From assembly GCA_030640485.1 (NCBI GenBank), contig DAOWJG010000144.1, positions 1-19,014 of the forward strand: 19,014 bases of DNA, given 5' to 3'. This stretch comes from Dehalococcoidales bacterium. Its GTDB lineage: Bacteria; Chloroflexota; Dehalococcoidia; Dehalococcoidales; UBA5760. Within the stretch, counting starts at the first letter, position 1, and every line of letters begins with the position of its first letter. Position numbers and translations under genes: made by a program. This document shows, piece by piece, positions 1 through 8,960 of the stretch. The notes below the pieces were generated by a model. That model searched no databases. It saw only the letters and a list, made by a program, of their open reading frames with translations, and was not told the DNA's origin.

Positions 1-253
1 AAGTATCGTTCTTTAAGTCGCTGACAATGATAGAGTTAACGGTAGCGCCCAGGACATCTATCACCGACTGCAACAGGTCATGAGTCAGAGGTCTCGGTAC
101 GGAAACATCCTGCAGTTTTACGGCTATGGCATCGGCCTCAGCGGCACCAATCCAGATTGGTAGATAGCGCTCCGCCTCTTTCTCTTTCAGGATCACCACC
201 CGCTGATAATTCATCAGACTAACCCGAATACTATCAATCGTCATCTCTATCAT
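1..253 (-). CDS. Bifunctional nuclease family protein (BFN/DUF151), 3' end outside window
   Basis: The 84 visible codons read [15 protein letters not shown], then a [11 protein letters not shown] strand, [14 protein letters not shown] and LTHDLL. This is the N-terminal pattern of the bifunctional nuclease (BFN, formerly DUF151) family, small soluble proteins of roughly 130-200 residues named for RNase/DNase activity reported in plants; the bacterial role is poorly defined. The frame is open to the window edge, so the C-terminus is missing. Two in-frame ATGs lie at 259 and 253. I chose 253 because AAGGAGGG (261-268) then sits 7 nt upstream, whereas it would almost touch the ATG at 259. It is transcribed divergently from the PEP synthase operon behind its own consensus promoter. 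Family assignment is from memory of conserved motifs. Confidence 0.85.
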   Translation of the reverse strand, partial: MIEMTIDSIRVSLMNYQRVVILKEKEAERYLPIWIGAAEADAIAVKLQDVSVPRPLTHDLLQSVIDVLGATVNSIIVSDLKNDT

Positions 254-281
254 AGCCATACCCTCCTTCTCAGGTAATCTA

Positions 282-310
282 ATTCTACTCATCATCACCA
301 CCACTGTCAA
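282..310 (-). promoter_or_regulatory. Sigma-70 promoter of the BFN-family gene
   Basis: Read on the minus strand, a perfect -35 TTGACA (305-310) is followed by a 17-nt spacer and a -10 TAGAAT (282-287). The predicted transcript starts near 275, leaving a leader of about 22 nt with a strong Shine-Dalgarno before the ATG at 253. Confidence 0.75.
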
Positions 311-439
311 CCAGAAGAGATAACAGTATTTGAAATTTAAGATAAAGAGCTATGGGTGAGTTTAATAACGAATAAGCCATCTCCAGAGTTGATAGACACA
401 GTTCCTCCCGCAACCGTCAAGCTAAGCCACCAGAATTTA

Positions 440-448
440 TGGTATAAT
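440..448 (+). promoter_or_regulatory. Extended -10 promoter for the ppsA-dgt-dnaG-rpoD operon
   Basis: TGgTATAAT (TG at 440-441, TATAAT at 443-448) is a perfect extended -10 element. No recognisable -35 lies 16-18 nt upstream, which is usual for extended -10 promoters. The start would be near 455, with a leader of about 48 nt containing AGGAGG at 485-490. It is the only good plus-strand promoter seen ahead of the four-gene operon. Confidence 0.6.
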
Positions 449-502
449 AAGTAGCCGAGTTGAGACCAAAAAGCTAAACTTAAAAGGAGGCCCCGCTTAA
501 TT

Positions 503-2764
503 ATGCATGAAGGCCAAAAGGTCATTGTTTGGTTTGATGAGATTGCCAAAAAGGACATTCACACTGTTGGGGGGAAGGGAGCCAACCTCGGTGAGCTGAC
601 TAACGCCGGAATACCGGTTCCTCCTGGCTTCATTATAACCACCGCTACCTACTTTGACTTCCTAGAGCGAACCAAAATCACGGATAAGATTCGCCAACTA
701 TTACAGTCAACAGACGTTAATGATAGTAAGCAACTTCAGCAAATTGCAGAAAAGGTGCAGCAGGTAATTCTAGAGGCTAAGATGCCACCGGAACTAGCTA
801 CCGAGATTCGGGAAGCCTACGCAAAATTAGGCAGGGGCCTGGTTGCCGTCCGCTCCTCAGCTACTGCCGAAGACCTGCCCGAAGCCTCGTTTGCTGGCCT
901 ACAAAGCACCTTCCTTAATCTACGAAAAGAGGAGGAGGTGGTAGCCGCCGTTCAGGGATGTTGGGCATCCCTTTTTGAAGCCCGTGCCATCTTCTACAGA
1001 GAGGAGCAAGGCTTTGACCACCTTAAGGTAGGGATTGCCGTCCCGGTGCAAAGAATGGTGCAATCTGAAGCCTCCGGGGTTATGTTTACCATTGAACCGG
1101 TAACTAGTGATACCAGCAAAATCGTTATTGAAGCGATATATGGTCTGGGTGAAGCCATTGTTTCGGGAGAGGTAAATCCTGACCTGTACGTTATCGATAA
1201 GGAAAGACTAAAGATTAGCTCCAAAAAATTGAGTCGACAGGACCGTAAGCTAATCAGAAACCTGAAAGCCAGCGAGCAAAATACGAATATCTGGGCACCA
1301 GTCCCGACCTCAGAGCAGGCCCAGCAGAAATTAGCCGATGCCGACATAACTAAGCTAGCCTGGATTGGGAAACAGATAGAATACCACTATGACTTCCCTC
1401 AGGATATTGAATGGGCCAAGGAAGGCAAAAAAATCTTTATTCTGCAAACCCGCCCGGTAACTACCATCAAAGAAACCACCGGGGTTGAACCGGAAATCAA
1501 AGCCCCGGTGCTTCTCTCCGGGGTAGCTGCTAGCCCCGGCATAGCCTCAGGACCAGTAAAAATAATTTCTGACGCCTCCAAAATAGACCAGGTATACGAG
1601 GGCGACATTCTGGTTTCGGAAAAAACTACTCCCGACTTCGTACCAGCCATGAAAAGAGCCGCCGCCATTCTAACCAACCGGGGGGGCAGAACTGCCCACG
1701 CCGCCATTGTCAGCCGAGAGCTAGGTATCCCCTGCGTCGTCGGTGCCGAAGCGGCAACAACTACCCTGACCAATGGACAGGTAATCACGGTTGATGGCTC
1801 GCACGGCAAGATATACAACGGTAAAGTAACTAGACGAATAAAAACCGCTTCTGTTTCCAGCCTCTTCCAAGAATCGATTAAGACCAGAACTAAGGTCTAC
1901 GTCAATCTAGCCCAACCTGAGCTGGCAGACAAAGTCGCCACCCATAATGTAGACGGTGTCGGCCTCCTACGCGCCGAATTCATGATGGCCCATATCGGTG
2001 AGCACCCCAACTATATGATTAGCCAGAACCGGGGTAACGAATTTATTTTTAAGCTCGCCGAAGGTATAACCACCTTTGCCCAGGCCTTTAGTCCCCGCCC
2101 GGTAGTCTATAGAACCAATGACTTTAAGACCAACGAGTACCGGGCACTCACCGGCGGTGAGAAATACGAAGAGGTTGAGGAAAATCCCATGCTGGGTTAC
2201 CGGGGAGCCTCTCGCTATATCAAGGACATTGATGTCTTTAAACTAGAACTAGCCGCTATCAAAAAGGTAAGACAGAATTATCCTAATCTGTGGGTCATGA
2301 TCCCTTTTGTCCGAACTGTTAAAGAGCTTGAGACAACAGTAAACATTATGAAATCAGAAGGACTAAAGAGGTCAAAAGATTTCAAAATCTGGATGATGGT
2401 TGAGGTGCCATCCAATATCTTTCTTCTGGAGAAATTCCTCGAAGTTGGTATTGACGGCATATCCATCGGCTCCAACGATCTGACCCAGCTTATTTTGGGG
2501 GTTGATAGAGATAATGCCATACTCGCTAAGGAATTTGATGAGCGAGACGAAGCGGTGCTCATGGCTCTAGAAAGGGCGATTAAAGTATCCAAGAGTATGG
2601 GGGTTACCTCCTCTATTTGTGGCCAGGCACCCTCAGTATATCCCGAGATTACGGCAAAACTGGTGGGGTGGGGCATTAACTCGGTGTCGGTAAGTCCGGA
2701 TATGATTGGCGTCACCCGAGAGATAATTGCTAAAGTAGAGGCAAAACTGAAACTTAATGATTAG
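503..2764 (+). CDS. ppsA: Phosphoenolpyruvate synthase (pyruvate, water dikinase)
   Basis: Converts pyruvate, ATP and water to phosphoenolpyruvate, AMP and phosphate in the cytosol, the entry to gluconeogenesis from pyruvate or acetyl-CoA. The 753-residue protein has the expected three parts: an N-terminal ATP-grasp pyruvate-binding domain (about 15-330, with GGKGANLGEL and VRSSATAEDLPEASFAG), a swivelling phosphohistidine domain (about 345-440) whose GGRTAHAAI places the phosphorylated His at 399, and a C-terminal PEP-utilising TIM barrel (about 455-750) with GIGSNDLTQ-like and CGQAPS motifs, the acid/base Cys at 706. Length is slightly under the usual 790 or so. The start is ATG with AGGAGG 12 nt upstream, a rather long spacing, but no better in-frame start exists. 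It is the first gene of the operon and overlaps the dGTPase gene by 8 nt. Pyruvate phosphate dikinase is less likely because it is about 870 residues. Confidence 0.92.
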   Translation: MHEGQKVIVWFDEIAKKDIHTVGGKGANLGELTNAGIPVPPGFIITTATYFDFLERTKITDKIRQLLQSTDVNDSKQLQQIAEKVQQVILEAKMPPELATEIREAYAKLGRGLVAVRSSATAEDLPEASFAGLQSTFLNLRKEEEVVAAVQGCWASLFEARAIFYREEQGFDHLKVGIAVPVQRMVQSEASGVMFTIEPVTSDTSKIVIEAIYGLGEAIVSGEVNPDLYVIDKERLKISSKKLSRQDRKLIRNLKASEQNTNIWAPVPTSEQAQQKLADADITKLAWIGKQIEYHYDFPQDIEWAKEGKKIFILQTRPVTTIKETTGVEPEIKAPVLLSGVAASPGIASGPVKIISDASKIDQVYEGDILVSEKTTPDFVPAMKRAAAILTNRGGRTAHAAIVSRELGIPCVVGAEAATTTLTNGQVITVDGSHGKIYNGKVTRRIKTASVSSLFQESIKTRTKVYVNLAQPELADKVATHNVDGVGLLRAEFMMAHIGEHPNYMISQNRGNEFIFKLAEGITTFAQAFSPRPVVYRTNDFKTNEYRALTGGEKYEEVEENPMLGYRGASRYIKDIDVFKLELAAIKKVRQNYPNLWVMIPFVRTVKELETTVNIMKSEGLKRSKDFKIWMMVEVPSNIFLLEKFLEVGIDGISIGSNDLTQLILGVDRDNAILAKEFDERDEAVLMALERAIKVSKSMGVTSSICGQAPSVYPEITAKLVGWGINSVSVSPDMIGVTREIIAKVEAKLKLND

Positions 2765-3815
2765 CCGGCTTAATATCCGCCAGATGACTGAAGAAAGGGA
2801 GGAGGGCCTCTCGCCCAAGGCAGCGAAAAGTAAGCTATCACGAGGTCGCCTCAGGCCAGAAGAGCCCTGCCCGATACGCACTGCCTTTCAGCGTGACCGG
2901 GACCGCATCATCCACTCCAAGGCCTTCCGCCGCCTCAAGCACAAGACACAGGTTTTCATTGCTCCATTGGGTGACCATTACGTCACCCGCCTTACCCACA
3001 CCCTGGAGGTTTCTCAGATAGCCCGCACCATAGCTCGTGCCCTAAACCTCAATGAGGATTTGACGGAAGCTATTGCCCTCGGTCACGACTTAGGACACAC
3101 CCCTTTCGGACATGTGGGCGAGGATGTGCTAGATGAGCTCTACCCCCACGGCTTTAGGCATAATGAGCAAAGCCTGCGCGTTGTTGACCGGCTAGAAAAT
3201 GAGGGCCACGGGCTCAACCTTACCTGGGAGGTGAGAGACGGCATCCTGAATCACTCTAAAACAAGGCTAGAAACTCTGGAGCAGGACTGGGGAACGGTAA
3301 ATACCTTAGAGGGTGAGGTATGTAAAGTCGCCGATATTGTAGCCTACATTAACCATGATATCGGTGATGCCGTAAGAGCCGGCATTATCACTGAGGGCGA
3401 TTTGCCACTTTCCGCCATTACGGTATTGGGCTTATCCCATTCACAACGCATCAATACTATGGTCTGTGATATTATTGACTACTCGTGGGCCGCCACCGGT
3501 CGTGATACCCAAGGAAGCCAAACTATTGGGATGAGCCACGATGTTCTGGAGGCAACCGACACCTTGCGTAAATTCCTTTTTGACCGAGTGTATGACATAC
3601 GCTCCGCCCAGGAGGAAGCAGAAAAGGCAAGAGAGGTAATTCGTCTGTTATATCAATACTTTAAGGAGCATGAACAAAAACTGCCGCCAGAGTACCGCCT
3701 CTATGGTAATGAGACGGAACGCAGGGTGGTTGACTATATCGCCGGCATGACCGACCACTACGCCCTGAGGCTCGCTGAAGAGCTGGCACTGGTGAAAAAG
3801 GGAGGGTTAAACTAA
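2757..3815 (+). CDS. dgt: Deoxyguanosinetriphosphate triphosphohydrolase-like protein (HD superfamily)
   Basis: Hydrolyses dNTPs, classically dGTP, to the nucleoside and inorganic tripolyphosphate, helping to control dNTP pools. The 352-residue protein carries the metal-binding HD signature in order: His81 in RLTHTLEV, His110-Asp111 in GHDLGHTPFGH and Asp201 in NHDIGDA. The N-terminal RPEEPCPIRTAFQRDRDRI and the C-terminal IAGMTDHYALRLAEEL are typical of the dGTPase-like type common in bacteria that keep this gene beside dnaG. The start overlaps the end of ppsA by 8 nt and has no clear Shine-Dalgarno, suggesting translational coupling; a second ATG at 2784 is possible but would trim a conserved N-terminal stretch. 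Its exact nucleotide preference cannot be read from sequence. Confidence 0.9.
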   Translation: MISRLNIRQMTEEREEGLSPKAAKSKLSRGRLRPEEPCPIRTAFQRDRDRIIHSKAFRRLKHKTQVFIAPLGDHYVTRLTHTLEVSQIARTIARALNLNEDLTEAIALGHDLGHTPFGHVGEDVLDELYPHGFRHNEQSLRVVDRLENEGHGLNLTWEVRDGILNHSKTRLETLEQDWGTVNTLEGEVCKVADIVAYINHDIGDAVRAGIITEGDLPLSAITVLGLSHSQRINTMVCDIIDYSWAATGRDTQGSQTIGMSHDVLEATDTLRKFLFDRVYDIRSAQEEAEKAREVIRLLYQYFKEHEQKLPPEYRLYGNETERRVVDYIAGMTDHYALRLAEELALVKKGGLN

Positions 3816-3861
3816 CGAAGCTCGCTTATAGAAGTAGCAAGTTAGGAAGATGAGGGTATAG

Positions 3862-5655
3862 ATGAGCGTTACCGATGAAGTAAAGCAGAAAATTGACATC
3901 GTTGAGGTCGTCAGCCAGTATACCTCTTTAACTAAATCAGGGCGAACCTTTAGGGGGCTGTGCCCGTTTCACAGTGAAAAGCACCCCTCATTCTTTGTCT
4001 ACCCCGAGCAGCAGAGCTGGCACTGCTTTGGTGCCTGCAATACCGGCGGCGATGTCTTCTCTTTCATTATGAAAAAAGAGGGCACCACCTTCGGGGAGGC
4101 GCTACGCCTTATGGCGGAGAAGACCGGGGTTAGCCTACCCTCAAGATTTGAGTCAAGTGCCAAGAGAGACGAGAAAGAAAGACTATACCAAATTAATGAG
4201 GCGACCGCTCAATATTTTCACGATTTGCTCTTAAGTTCCAAGGCCGGGGAAAAGTCACGAGACTATGTTACCCATCGGGGCCTGTCACTGGAGACCATCG
4301 CCAGCTTTAAACTGGGCTACAGTCCCGGAAGCTGGGAAGCACTACAGCAACACTTAATGGATATCGGCGATGCCAAAGATGAACTACTGGCCGCTGGCTT
4401 AATAATAGAGGGCGAGGGAGGCGGAACCCATGACCGCTTTCGCAATCGGCTGATGTTCCCGGTATGTGATATCAGAGGACACGTCACCGGTTTTGGGGCG
4501 AGGGCACTTGATGACTCAATGCCTAAATATCTTAACTCTCCCCAGACGATAGTCTTTGATAAGAGCCGTAACCCCTATGGGATAAACCTGGCGGCATCGG
4601 CTATCAGGCAGCAGGACGTAGCCGTGATTGTTGAGGGCTATATGGATGTCATCACCGCCCACCAGAACGGCTTCAACAATGTGATTGCCTCTATGGGAAC
4701 CTCAATTACCGAGAAGCAGGTCAGCATCCTGAAGAGGCTGACCCCAAATATAGTCTTAGCCCTTGATGCTGACGCCGCCGGAGAGGAAGCCATGCTACGG
4801 GGTATCGGCTACGAAAATATTCTTAATGCTGAGGTGAAGGTTATTACCCTACCTCAAGGCAAAGACCCGGACGATGTTATTAAAGAAGATGCTAAAACCT
4901 GGCAAAAGCTACTCGGGGAAGCCCTACCTATCGTCGATTACACCTTCAACATGGTTACTTCCAGTCTTGACCTGACTACAGCCAGGGACAAGACTTTAGC
5001 CGTGGGTAAGCTGCTGCCCATTATCGCTGAGATAAAGGGCACGGTGCGCCAGGCTCATTATTTACAGAAGCTAGCTCGCCTGGTCAATGTAACCGAACGC
5101 CATCTGGAAGCGGAGTTAAGAAGAATTAAGCCAAGCCCGAGTCGACGCCAGAATGAAGAGCCAAAACGAGAATCCATCGCCCAAACGCTGCGTTCCCTCT
5201 GGTCCAGCCCAGTTGAGGAATACTGCCTGGCCCTCCTGTTCCAGCACCCTGCGCTTAAAAGTCTAAGCCAGCAGCCCTCACCCGAATATTTCCAAAACAG
5301 TGAAAACCGGGCTATATTTAGTGCCTGGCAGCAAGCTAGTGACCTATCATCGCTCAAGGATAAGCTTGACCCCGCAATTTGGGGGCATCTTGATTACCTG
5401 CTTAGCTACCTAAAGAAAAGGGGGGTGCCGACCAACCAAATTGAGGCGAGGTATGTAAACTGCGTCCTCCGCCTGAGAGAAGAATTCCTCCGCAACTTAG
5501 AGGTAAAAAGAGGGGCGGCATTAGCCCTGGAAGCCGAGCTAGGCGGCACTACTGCCGAGCTGGCCAAGCTTGAGGAACAAGGAATAGAAGTCAGCACTCA
5601 ACTTGGTGAAGTCTTTAGTCAAAAACGAGGTAAGAGCCAAGGAGTTGAGCCATGA
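3862..5655 (+). CDS. dnaG: DNA primase
   Basis: Synthesises RNA primers at the replication fork and works with the DnaB helicase. The 597 residues show an N-terminal CHC2-type zinc-binding domain (about 1-100; Cys34, His37, Cys55, Cys59), a TOPRIM catalytic core (about 250-340) with EGYMD (Glu258) and the acidic DADAAG motif (Asp302, Asp304), and a charged helical C-terminal helicase-interaction region (about 430-590). The second zinc pair is spaced C-x3-C (HCFGAC) instead of the C-x2-C of the E. coli enzyme. ATG at 3862 follows GAGGG (3852-3856) by 5 nt. The gene lies 46 nt after dgt and overlaps rpoD by 4 nt (ATGA), the classic primase-sigma coupling. Confidence 0.95.
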   Translation: MSVTDEVKQKIDIVEVVSQYTSLTKSGRTFRGLCPFHSEKHPSFFVYPEQQSWHCFGACNTGGDVFSFIMKKEGTTFGEALRLMAEKTGVSLPSRFESSAKRDEKERLYQINEATAQYFHDLLLSSKAGEKSRDYVTHRGLSLETIASFKLGYSPGSWEALQQHLMDIGDAKDELLAAGLIIEGEGGGTHDRFRNRLMFPVCDIRGHVTGFGARALDDSMPKYLNSPQTIVFDKSRNPYGINLAASAIRQQDVAVIVEGYMDVITAHQNGFNNVIASMGTSITEKQVSILKRLTPNIVLALDADAAGEEAMLRGIGYENILNAEVKVITLPQGKDPDDVIKEDAKTWQKLLGEALPIVDYTFNMVTSSLDLTTARDKTLAVGKLLPIIAEIKGTVRQAHYLQKLARLVNVTERHLEAELRRIKPSPSRRQNEEPKRESIAQTLRSLWSSPVEEYCLALLFQHPALKSLSQQPSPEYFQNSENRAIFSAWQQASDLSSLKDKLDPAIWGHLDYLLSYLKKRGVPTNQIEARYVNCVLRLREEFLRNLEVKRGAALALEAELGGTTAELAKLEEQGIEVSTQLGEVFSQKRGKSQGVEP

Positions 5656-7082
5656 ACCTAGGAAACACCAAGGAGTCTCCAGAGTCCTCATCCCAAAATC
5701 ATAATGATGAGGCGCTACCTACCACAGAAAGGCTAACCAGTGAGCTCCACCCCCAGGCAGCTTCTGGGTTAGAAACACCACTAGTGCAACCGGAAGAGCA
5801 AGAGATAGCTGATGACCCGGTTCGCATCTACCTTCATGAAATCGGTAGAGTGTCCCTTCTCACCGCTAAGGATGAACAGATTCTATCCCGAAGGATAGCG
5901 GAGGGTAAACGCATCAGCAAAATCAAGAAAGCCTACCTAGAGAGCTACCGAAGGTATCCTTCGGCAACTGAGATAATACTCACCATGCTCAAGGAACTAG
6001 GACAAGCTTCGGCTATCATCCGTCCCCTTCTAGAACAGATTGATTTAGCCCCTACCACCAGCTTCAGGGAGACCATCTCCAATGATAAATTGCGCGGCAG
6101 TATTGATGGTGAAATAACCCAACCTTTACTCCAGACTATTACCTCCCGGACAGATATTTCCATGCCGGAAGCAGAACAACTCCTTATTAACGTTTCCCTA
6201 GATAGTAGACTGCTATCCGAGGAAGTCCTCAATGCCATCGGAGACAGTATTTCTCTAGCTGACCTAGCAGACCTAGTAACCAGCGACAATTTCATTAATT
6301 CCATTCAGGGTTATGATAGGCAACTCAAAGCCTACCTGGATAATATTGAGCGTGAGGCGGAACAAGCCGAAAACCACCTTATCAGAGCTAACCTGCGTTT
6401 GGTGGTCAGCGTCGCCAAAAAACATGTTGGCCGAGGCATGTCACTCCTTGACCTCATTCAAGAAGGGAATATCGGGCTAATCAAAGCCGTGGAGAAATTT
6501 GACTATCGCCGAGGATATAAATTCAGCACCTATGCCACCTGGTGGATTCGCCAGGCTATCACTCGATCTATTGCTGACCAGGCTCGCACTATTCGCGTCC
6601 CCGTCCACATGATTGAGACCATCAATAGACTACTAAGAACAAGTCGCCGCCTCGCCCAGGAACATGGACGAGAGCCTACCCCCAAAGAAATCGCTGAGGA
6701 AATGGCCACCCCTCCCGAAAAGGTCAGAGAGATAATCAAGGTAGCCCAACTACCCTTATCGCTGGAGTCGCCGATAGGTGAGGAGGAGGATAGCCACCTA
6801 GGTGACTTTATTGAGGACCGTAATGCCCTGCCACCCCCCGATGCCGCCTCCCGACAGCTGCTCAAGGAGCAAATCGACGACGTGCTATCCACCCTTACAC
6901 CCCGCGAGCAACGGGTACTACAGCTTAGATTTGGGCTTGAAGACGGGCGAAGCCGCACCCTGGAGGAAGTGGGTAAGGAGTTTAGCGTAACCAGAGAGCG
7001 AATCCGCCAGATTGAAGCTAAGGCGCTCCGTAAGTTACGCCACCCCAGCCGAAGCCGTAGATTAAAGGATTACCTGGAGTAA
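5652..7082 (+). CDS. rpoD: RNA polymerase primary sigma factor (sigma-70 group 1)
   Basis: Directs RNA polymerase to -35/-10 promoters of housekeeping genes. The protein is 476 residues: a variable acidic N-terminus (1-52) with no clear region 1.1, region 1.2 (about 54-90, [14 protein letters not shown]), a poorly conserved insert of about 150 residues, regions 2.1-2.4 (about 240-320; [18 protein letters not shown] and [14 protein letters not shown]), region 3 with [13 protein letters not shown], and region 4 (about 410-470; helix-turn-helix [21 protein letters not shown]). Regions 2.4 and 4.2 look canonical, consistent with the TTGACA and TATAAT elements found here. ATG overlaps the dnaG stop by 4 nt, with AAGGAG (5639-5644) 7 nt upstream. 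It ends 7 nt before a hairpin in the convergent spacer. Confidence 0.95.
   Translation: MNLGNTKESPESSSQNHNDEALPTTERLTSELHPQAASGLETPLVQPEEQEIADDPVRIYLHEIGRVSLLTAKDEQILSRRIAEGKRISKIKKAYLESYRRYPSATEIILTMLKELGQASAIIRPLLEQIDLAPTTSFRETISNDKLRGSIDGEITQPLLQTITSRTDISMPEAEQLLINVSLDSRLLSEEVLNAIGDSISLADLADLVTSDNFINSIQGYDRQLKAYLDNIEREAEQAENHLIRANLRLVVSVAKKHVGRGMSLLDLIQEGNIGLIKAVEKFDYRRGYKFSTYATWWIRQAITRSIADQARTIRVPVHMIETINRLLRTSRRLAQEHGREPTPKEIAEEMATPPEKVREIIKVAQLPLSLESPIGEEEDSHLGDFIEDRNALPPPDAASRQLLKEQIDDVLSTLTPREQRVLQLRFGLEDGRSRTLEEVGKEFSVTRERIRQIEAKALRKLRHPSRSRRLKDYLE
5948..5964. repeat. Short perfect hairpin inside rpoD
   Basis: CCGAAGG (5948-5954), loop TAT, CCTTCGG (5958-5964). A 7-bp perfect stem in the poorly conserved insert region of the sigma factor gene. 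Confidence 0.6.
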
Positions 7083-7145
7083 TAAAAACTGCGCTTCATC
7101 AGTATGCCAGCCCGGTCTGCTTAAGTAACTGCGTATGATGCGCAG
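7083..7145 (-). terminator. Rho-independent terminator of the corrinoid protein / methyltransferase operon
   Basis: The arms at 7089-7099 and 7135-7145 form an 11-bp stem with one T-T mismatch, extended inward by CAGT (7100-7103) pairing with ACTG (7128-7131). On the minus strand the stem is followed at once by UUUUUA (7088-7083). On the plus strand no T-run follows, so the element serves the minus-strand operon and at best weakly stops transcription coming out of rpoD. Confidence 0.65.
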
Positions 7146-7158
7146 GAGCAAGAGACAA

Positions 7159-8280
7159 TCAGACCTCTATTGGAAGATTACCGTATTTGTCGATTAGCTC
7201 CACCACCCGACCCACCCGGTTGATATCACCGTCAAAGGGAAGGTTATCCCCCATACCCACGATGAAGTTATCGCCGGGGGCTATCTCCTTAAAGAGACTC
7301 TTAACATAATCATCGAACTCCCTGTCGCTGTACTGGCTGGGCTCAAATAGCACTGCCGGTATCCCTCCCCAGATAGTTACCTTATCACCCCAGGCTTCTC
7401 TCAACTCGCCGGTAGTGACCGAGGTCATCGGTACCGGGCTCCAGGCCTCAGCGACATCAACGCCAGTTTCCAGGAAGAAGGGGATTAGTCGCTTCATCTC
7501 GCCGTCGGCATGAACCTGCGTTACCTTCCCTCGGGCGTGAAGATAGTCCGATGCCTCCTTAAGCCAGGGTATAAAATATTTTTTGAAAACTGGCGTATGA
7601 AACTCATCACTCCAGTTGCCACACAGTAAGGGCATTTCCACCGGTGACTCAGCCAGTATCTCAAGCTTCCTCTTGGCTAACTCCCCCTCCAGCTCACAGA
7701 GCCGCTCCACCTGAGCCGGGTGGTCATGCAGCTCGTAGAAGAATACCTCATAGCCAAGCCAGTAACGCATGACCTGTTGCATCGGCGAATAGAGGTCCAT
7801 ACCGGTCATCACCAGCCCCTGTTCGCCCATCATTTTCTCCTTCTCGAGGTACTCGCTGAAGTCGGGAACCAGCCTGGTATGCCCCAGGATATACTCAATC
7901 GCCGGGTAATCCGGCTCGCTTTTAAACGGATGGTCAACCTCATAGACAATCCAGGGGCCTTCCTCAGGCGTAAAGACCGTTTTCTGACTAACGGTGCCCA
8001 CTGGCGTCCGCCATTCCGTTGTCGTGTAGGGAGGGTCTTCCTGGATAACAACCTCAAGGTCATCATACTCTATCTTCCAGATACGAAGGTGACGGAGTTG
8101 AGCTCCAGCACCCTGATCACGCAGAATTTCGACCATGTTCCAGCCCTGATATTTCTCAGGCAGGGTTCCGTGCCCGTAATGGTAATTATACCAGACGTCA
8201 ATGCGAGCCCCGAAGGGCAGCTTATCTACCGCCTGCTGGCGCGCCGCGGCTAGAATCCTAGCCTTGTGTGACATTACCAA
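7159..8280 (-). CDS. URO-D/MtaA-clan methyltransferase, candidate methyl donor:corrinoid protein methyltransferase (MT-I)
   Basis: A 373-residue protein of the uroporphyrinogen-decarboxylase fold, in the branch used for methyl transfer to or from corrinoids rather than for haem synthesis. It begins SHKARILAAARQQ, then LPFGARIDVWYNYH, and has a mid-protein QVHADGEMKRLIPF strand (His257, Asp259) followed by AEAWSPVPMTS and a C-terminal VGMGDNLPFDGDINR. The H-x-C...C zinc motif of MtaA/CmuA is absent: the position after His257-Ala is Asp, and no matching C-terminal Cys is seen. The adjacent upstream corrinoid protein makes a corrinoid methyltransferase role likely; the methyl donor is unknown. 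Start: AGAGGAGG (8289-8296) lies 8 nt before TTG at 8280, which I prefer; ATG at 8274 (14-nt spacing) and TTG at 8331 (overlapping the upstream gene) are alternatives. It lies 40 nt after the corrinoid gene in the same operon. Confidence 0.8.
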   Translation of the reverse strand: MVMSHKARILAAARQQAVDKLPFGARIDVWYNYHYGHGTLPEKYQGWNMVEILRDQGAGAQLRHLRIWKIEYDDLEVVIQEDPPYTTTEWRTPVGTVSQKTVFTPEEGPWIVYEVDHPFKSEPDYPAIEYILGHTRLVPDFSEYLEKEKMMGEQGLVMTGMDLYSPMQQVMRYWLGYEVFFYELHDHPAQVERLCELEGELAKRKLEILAESPVEMPLLCGNWSDEFHTPVFKKYFIPWLKEASDYLHARGKVTQVHADGEMKRLIPFFLETGVDVAEAWSPVPMTSVTTGELREAWGDKVTIWGGIPAVLFEPSQYSDREFDDYVKSLFKEIAPGDNFIVGMGDNLPFDGDINRVGRVVELIDKYGNLPIEV

Positions 8281-8288
8281 TGGCTTTG

Positions 8289-8296
8289 CCTCCTCT
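8289..8296 (-). promoter_or_regulatory. Ribosome binding site selecting the TTG start of the URO-D methyltransferase
   Basis: AGAGGAGG on the minus strand is 8 nt from TTG at 8280 and 14 nt from ATG at 8274. Optimal spacing favours the TTG, adding two residues to the ATG-initiated protein. Confidence 0.55.
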
Positions 8297-8320
8297 GAAA
8301 TCTGTGTGGGGCAACAGACC

Positions 8321-8956
8321 TCATTTCCCAATCAGTCTGCGGCACAGTTCAATAGCTGCGCCACCGTCGGCACCATATCCATCAGCCCCTATCCGGTCGG
8401 CAAAATGCTGGGTTACCGGGGCGCCCCCAACAACCACCTTCACTCCCTCACGAATACCCGCCGATTTAAGGGCACCTACAGTTGCTTCCATACCCGGCAT
8501 AGTGGTTGTCAGCAAAGCGGAAAGACCGAGTATGTCGGGACTGTGCTCCTTGGCAGCGGTGACGAACCGCTCCACAGAAACATTAGTGCCCAAGTCAATA
8601 ACCTCGAAGCCAACCCCCTGCAAAAGCATACCGACCAGGTTCTTGCCAATGTCGTGAATATCACCGGCCACGGTCCCAATTACGACTCGCCCGATAGTAA
8701 TTGCTCCTGAATCCGCAAGTAGTGGACGTAACACGCTAAGTGCCCTGGTCACCGACCGAGCCGCCAGTAACATTTCGGGGATGAAGAATTCCCCCGAACT
8801 GAACCTATCACCGACGATAATCAGGCCGGCCTGCAGCCCTGAGGTTACAATGTCGGCTGGATTTACCTTCTGTGCCAGTGCTTCCTCGACCAGCCGCACC
8901 GTTTTTTCATCATCACCCTCAATAACCGCCTGCTTAACCTGAGCAAAGTCAACCAA
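8321..8956 (-). CDS. Corrinoid (B12-binding) methyltransferase shuttle protein, MtaC/MtvC type
   Basis: Carries the cobamide whose cobalt accepts and donates the methyl group between two methyltransferases in the cytosol. The 211-residue protein has an N-terminal helical cap domain (about 1-85; VDFAQVKQAVIEGD, then FIPEMLLAARSV) and a C-terminal Rossmann B12 domain with the base-off signature DIHDIGKNLV, the lower cobalt ligand being His101, followed by GLSALLTTTM and VVVGGAPVT. Length matches the family. The frame is open upstream to 9127, but TTG at 8956 is chosen: it begins the conserved N-terminus, has GGAGGTGA 7 nt upstream measured from GGAGG, and a consensus promoter lies within the extension. 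It is first in a two-gene operon with the URO-D methyltransferase, its likely methyl-loading partner. Confidence 0.88.
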   Translation of the reverse strand: MVDFAQVKQAVIEGDDEKTVRLVEEALAQKVNPADIVTSGLQAGLIIVGDRFSSGEFFIPEMLLAARSVTRALSVLRPLLADSGAITIGRVVIGTVAGDIHDIGKNLVGMLLQGVGFEVIDLGTNVSVERFVTAAKEHSPDILGLSALLTTTMPGMEATVGALKSAGIREGVKVVVGGAPVTQHFADRIGADGYGADGGAAIELCRRLIGK

Positions 8957-8960
8957 CTCG

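Noticed and set aside
337..558. Minus-strand open reading frame of 73 codons spanning the ppsA promoter and start
   Set aside because: It overlaps the ppsA start and promoter, has no ribosome binding site and matches no family I recognise.
7159..8280. HemE, uroporphyrinogen decarboxylase of haem synthesis
   Set aside because: The HemE N-terminal substrate motifs are not seen and the gene is paired with a B12-binding shuttle protein rather than with haem genes.
7720..8710. Plus-strand frames of 129-177 codons opposite the URO-D and corrinoid genes
   Set aside because: Antisense to genes with clear family motifs; no promoter, ribosome binding site or recognisable domain.
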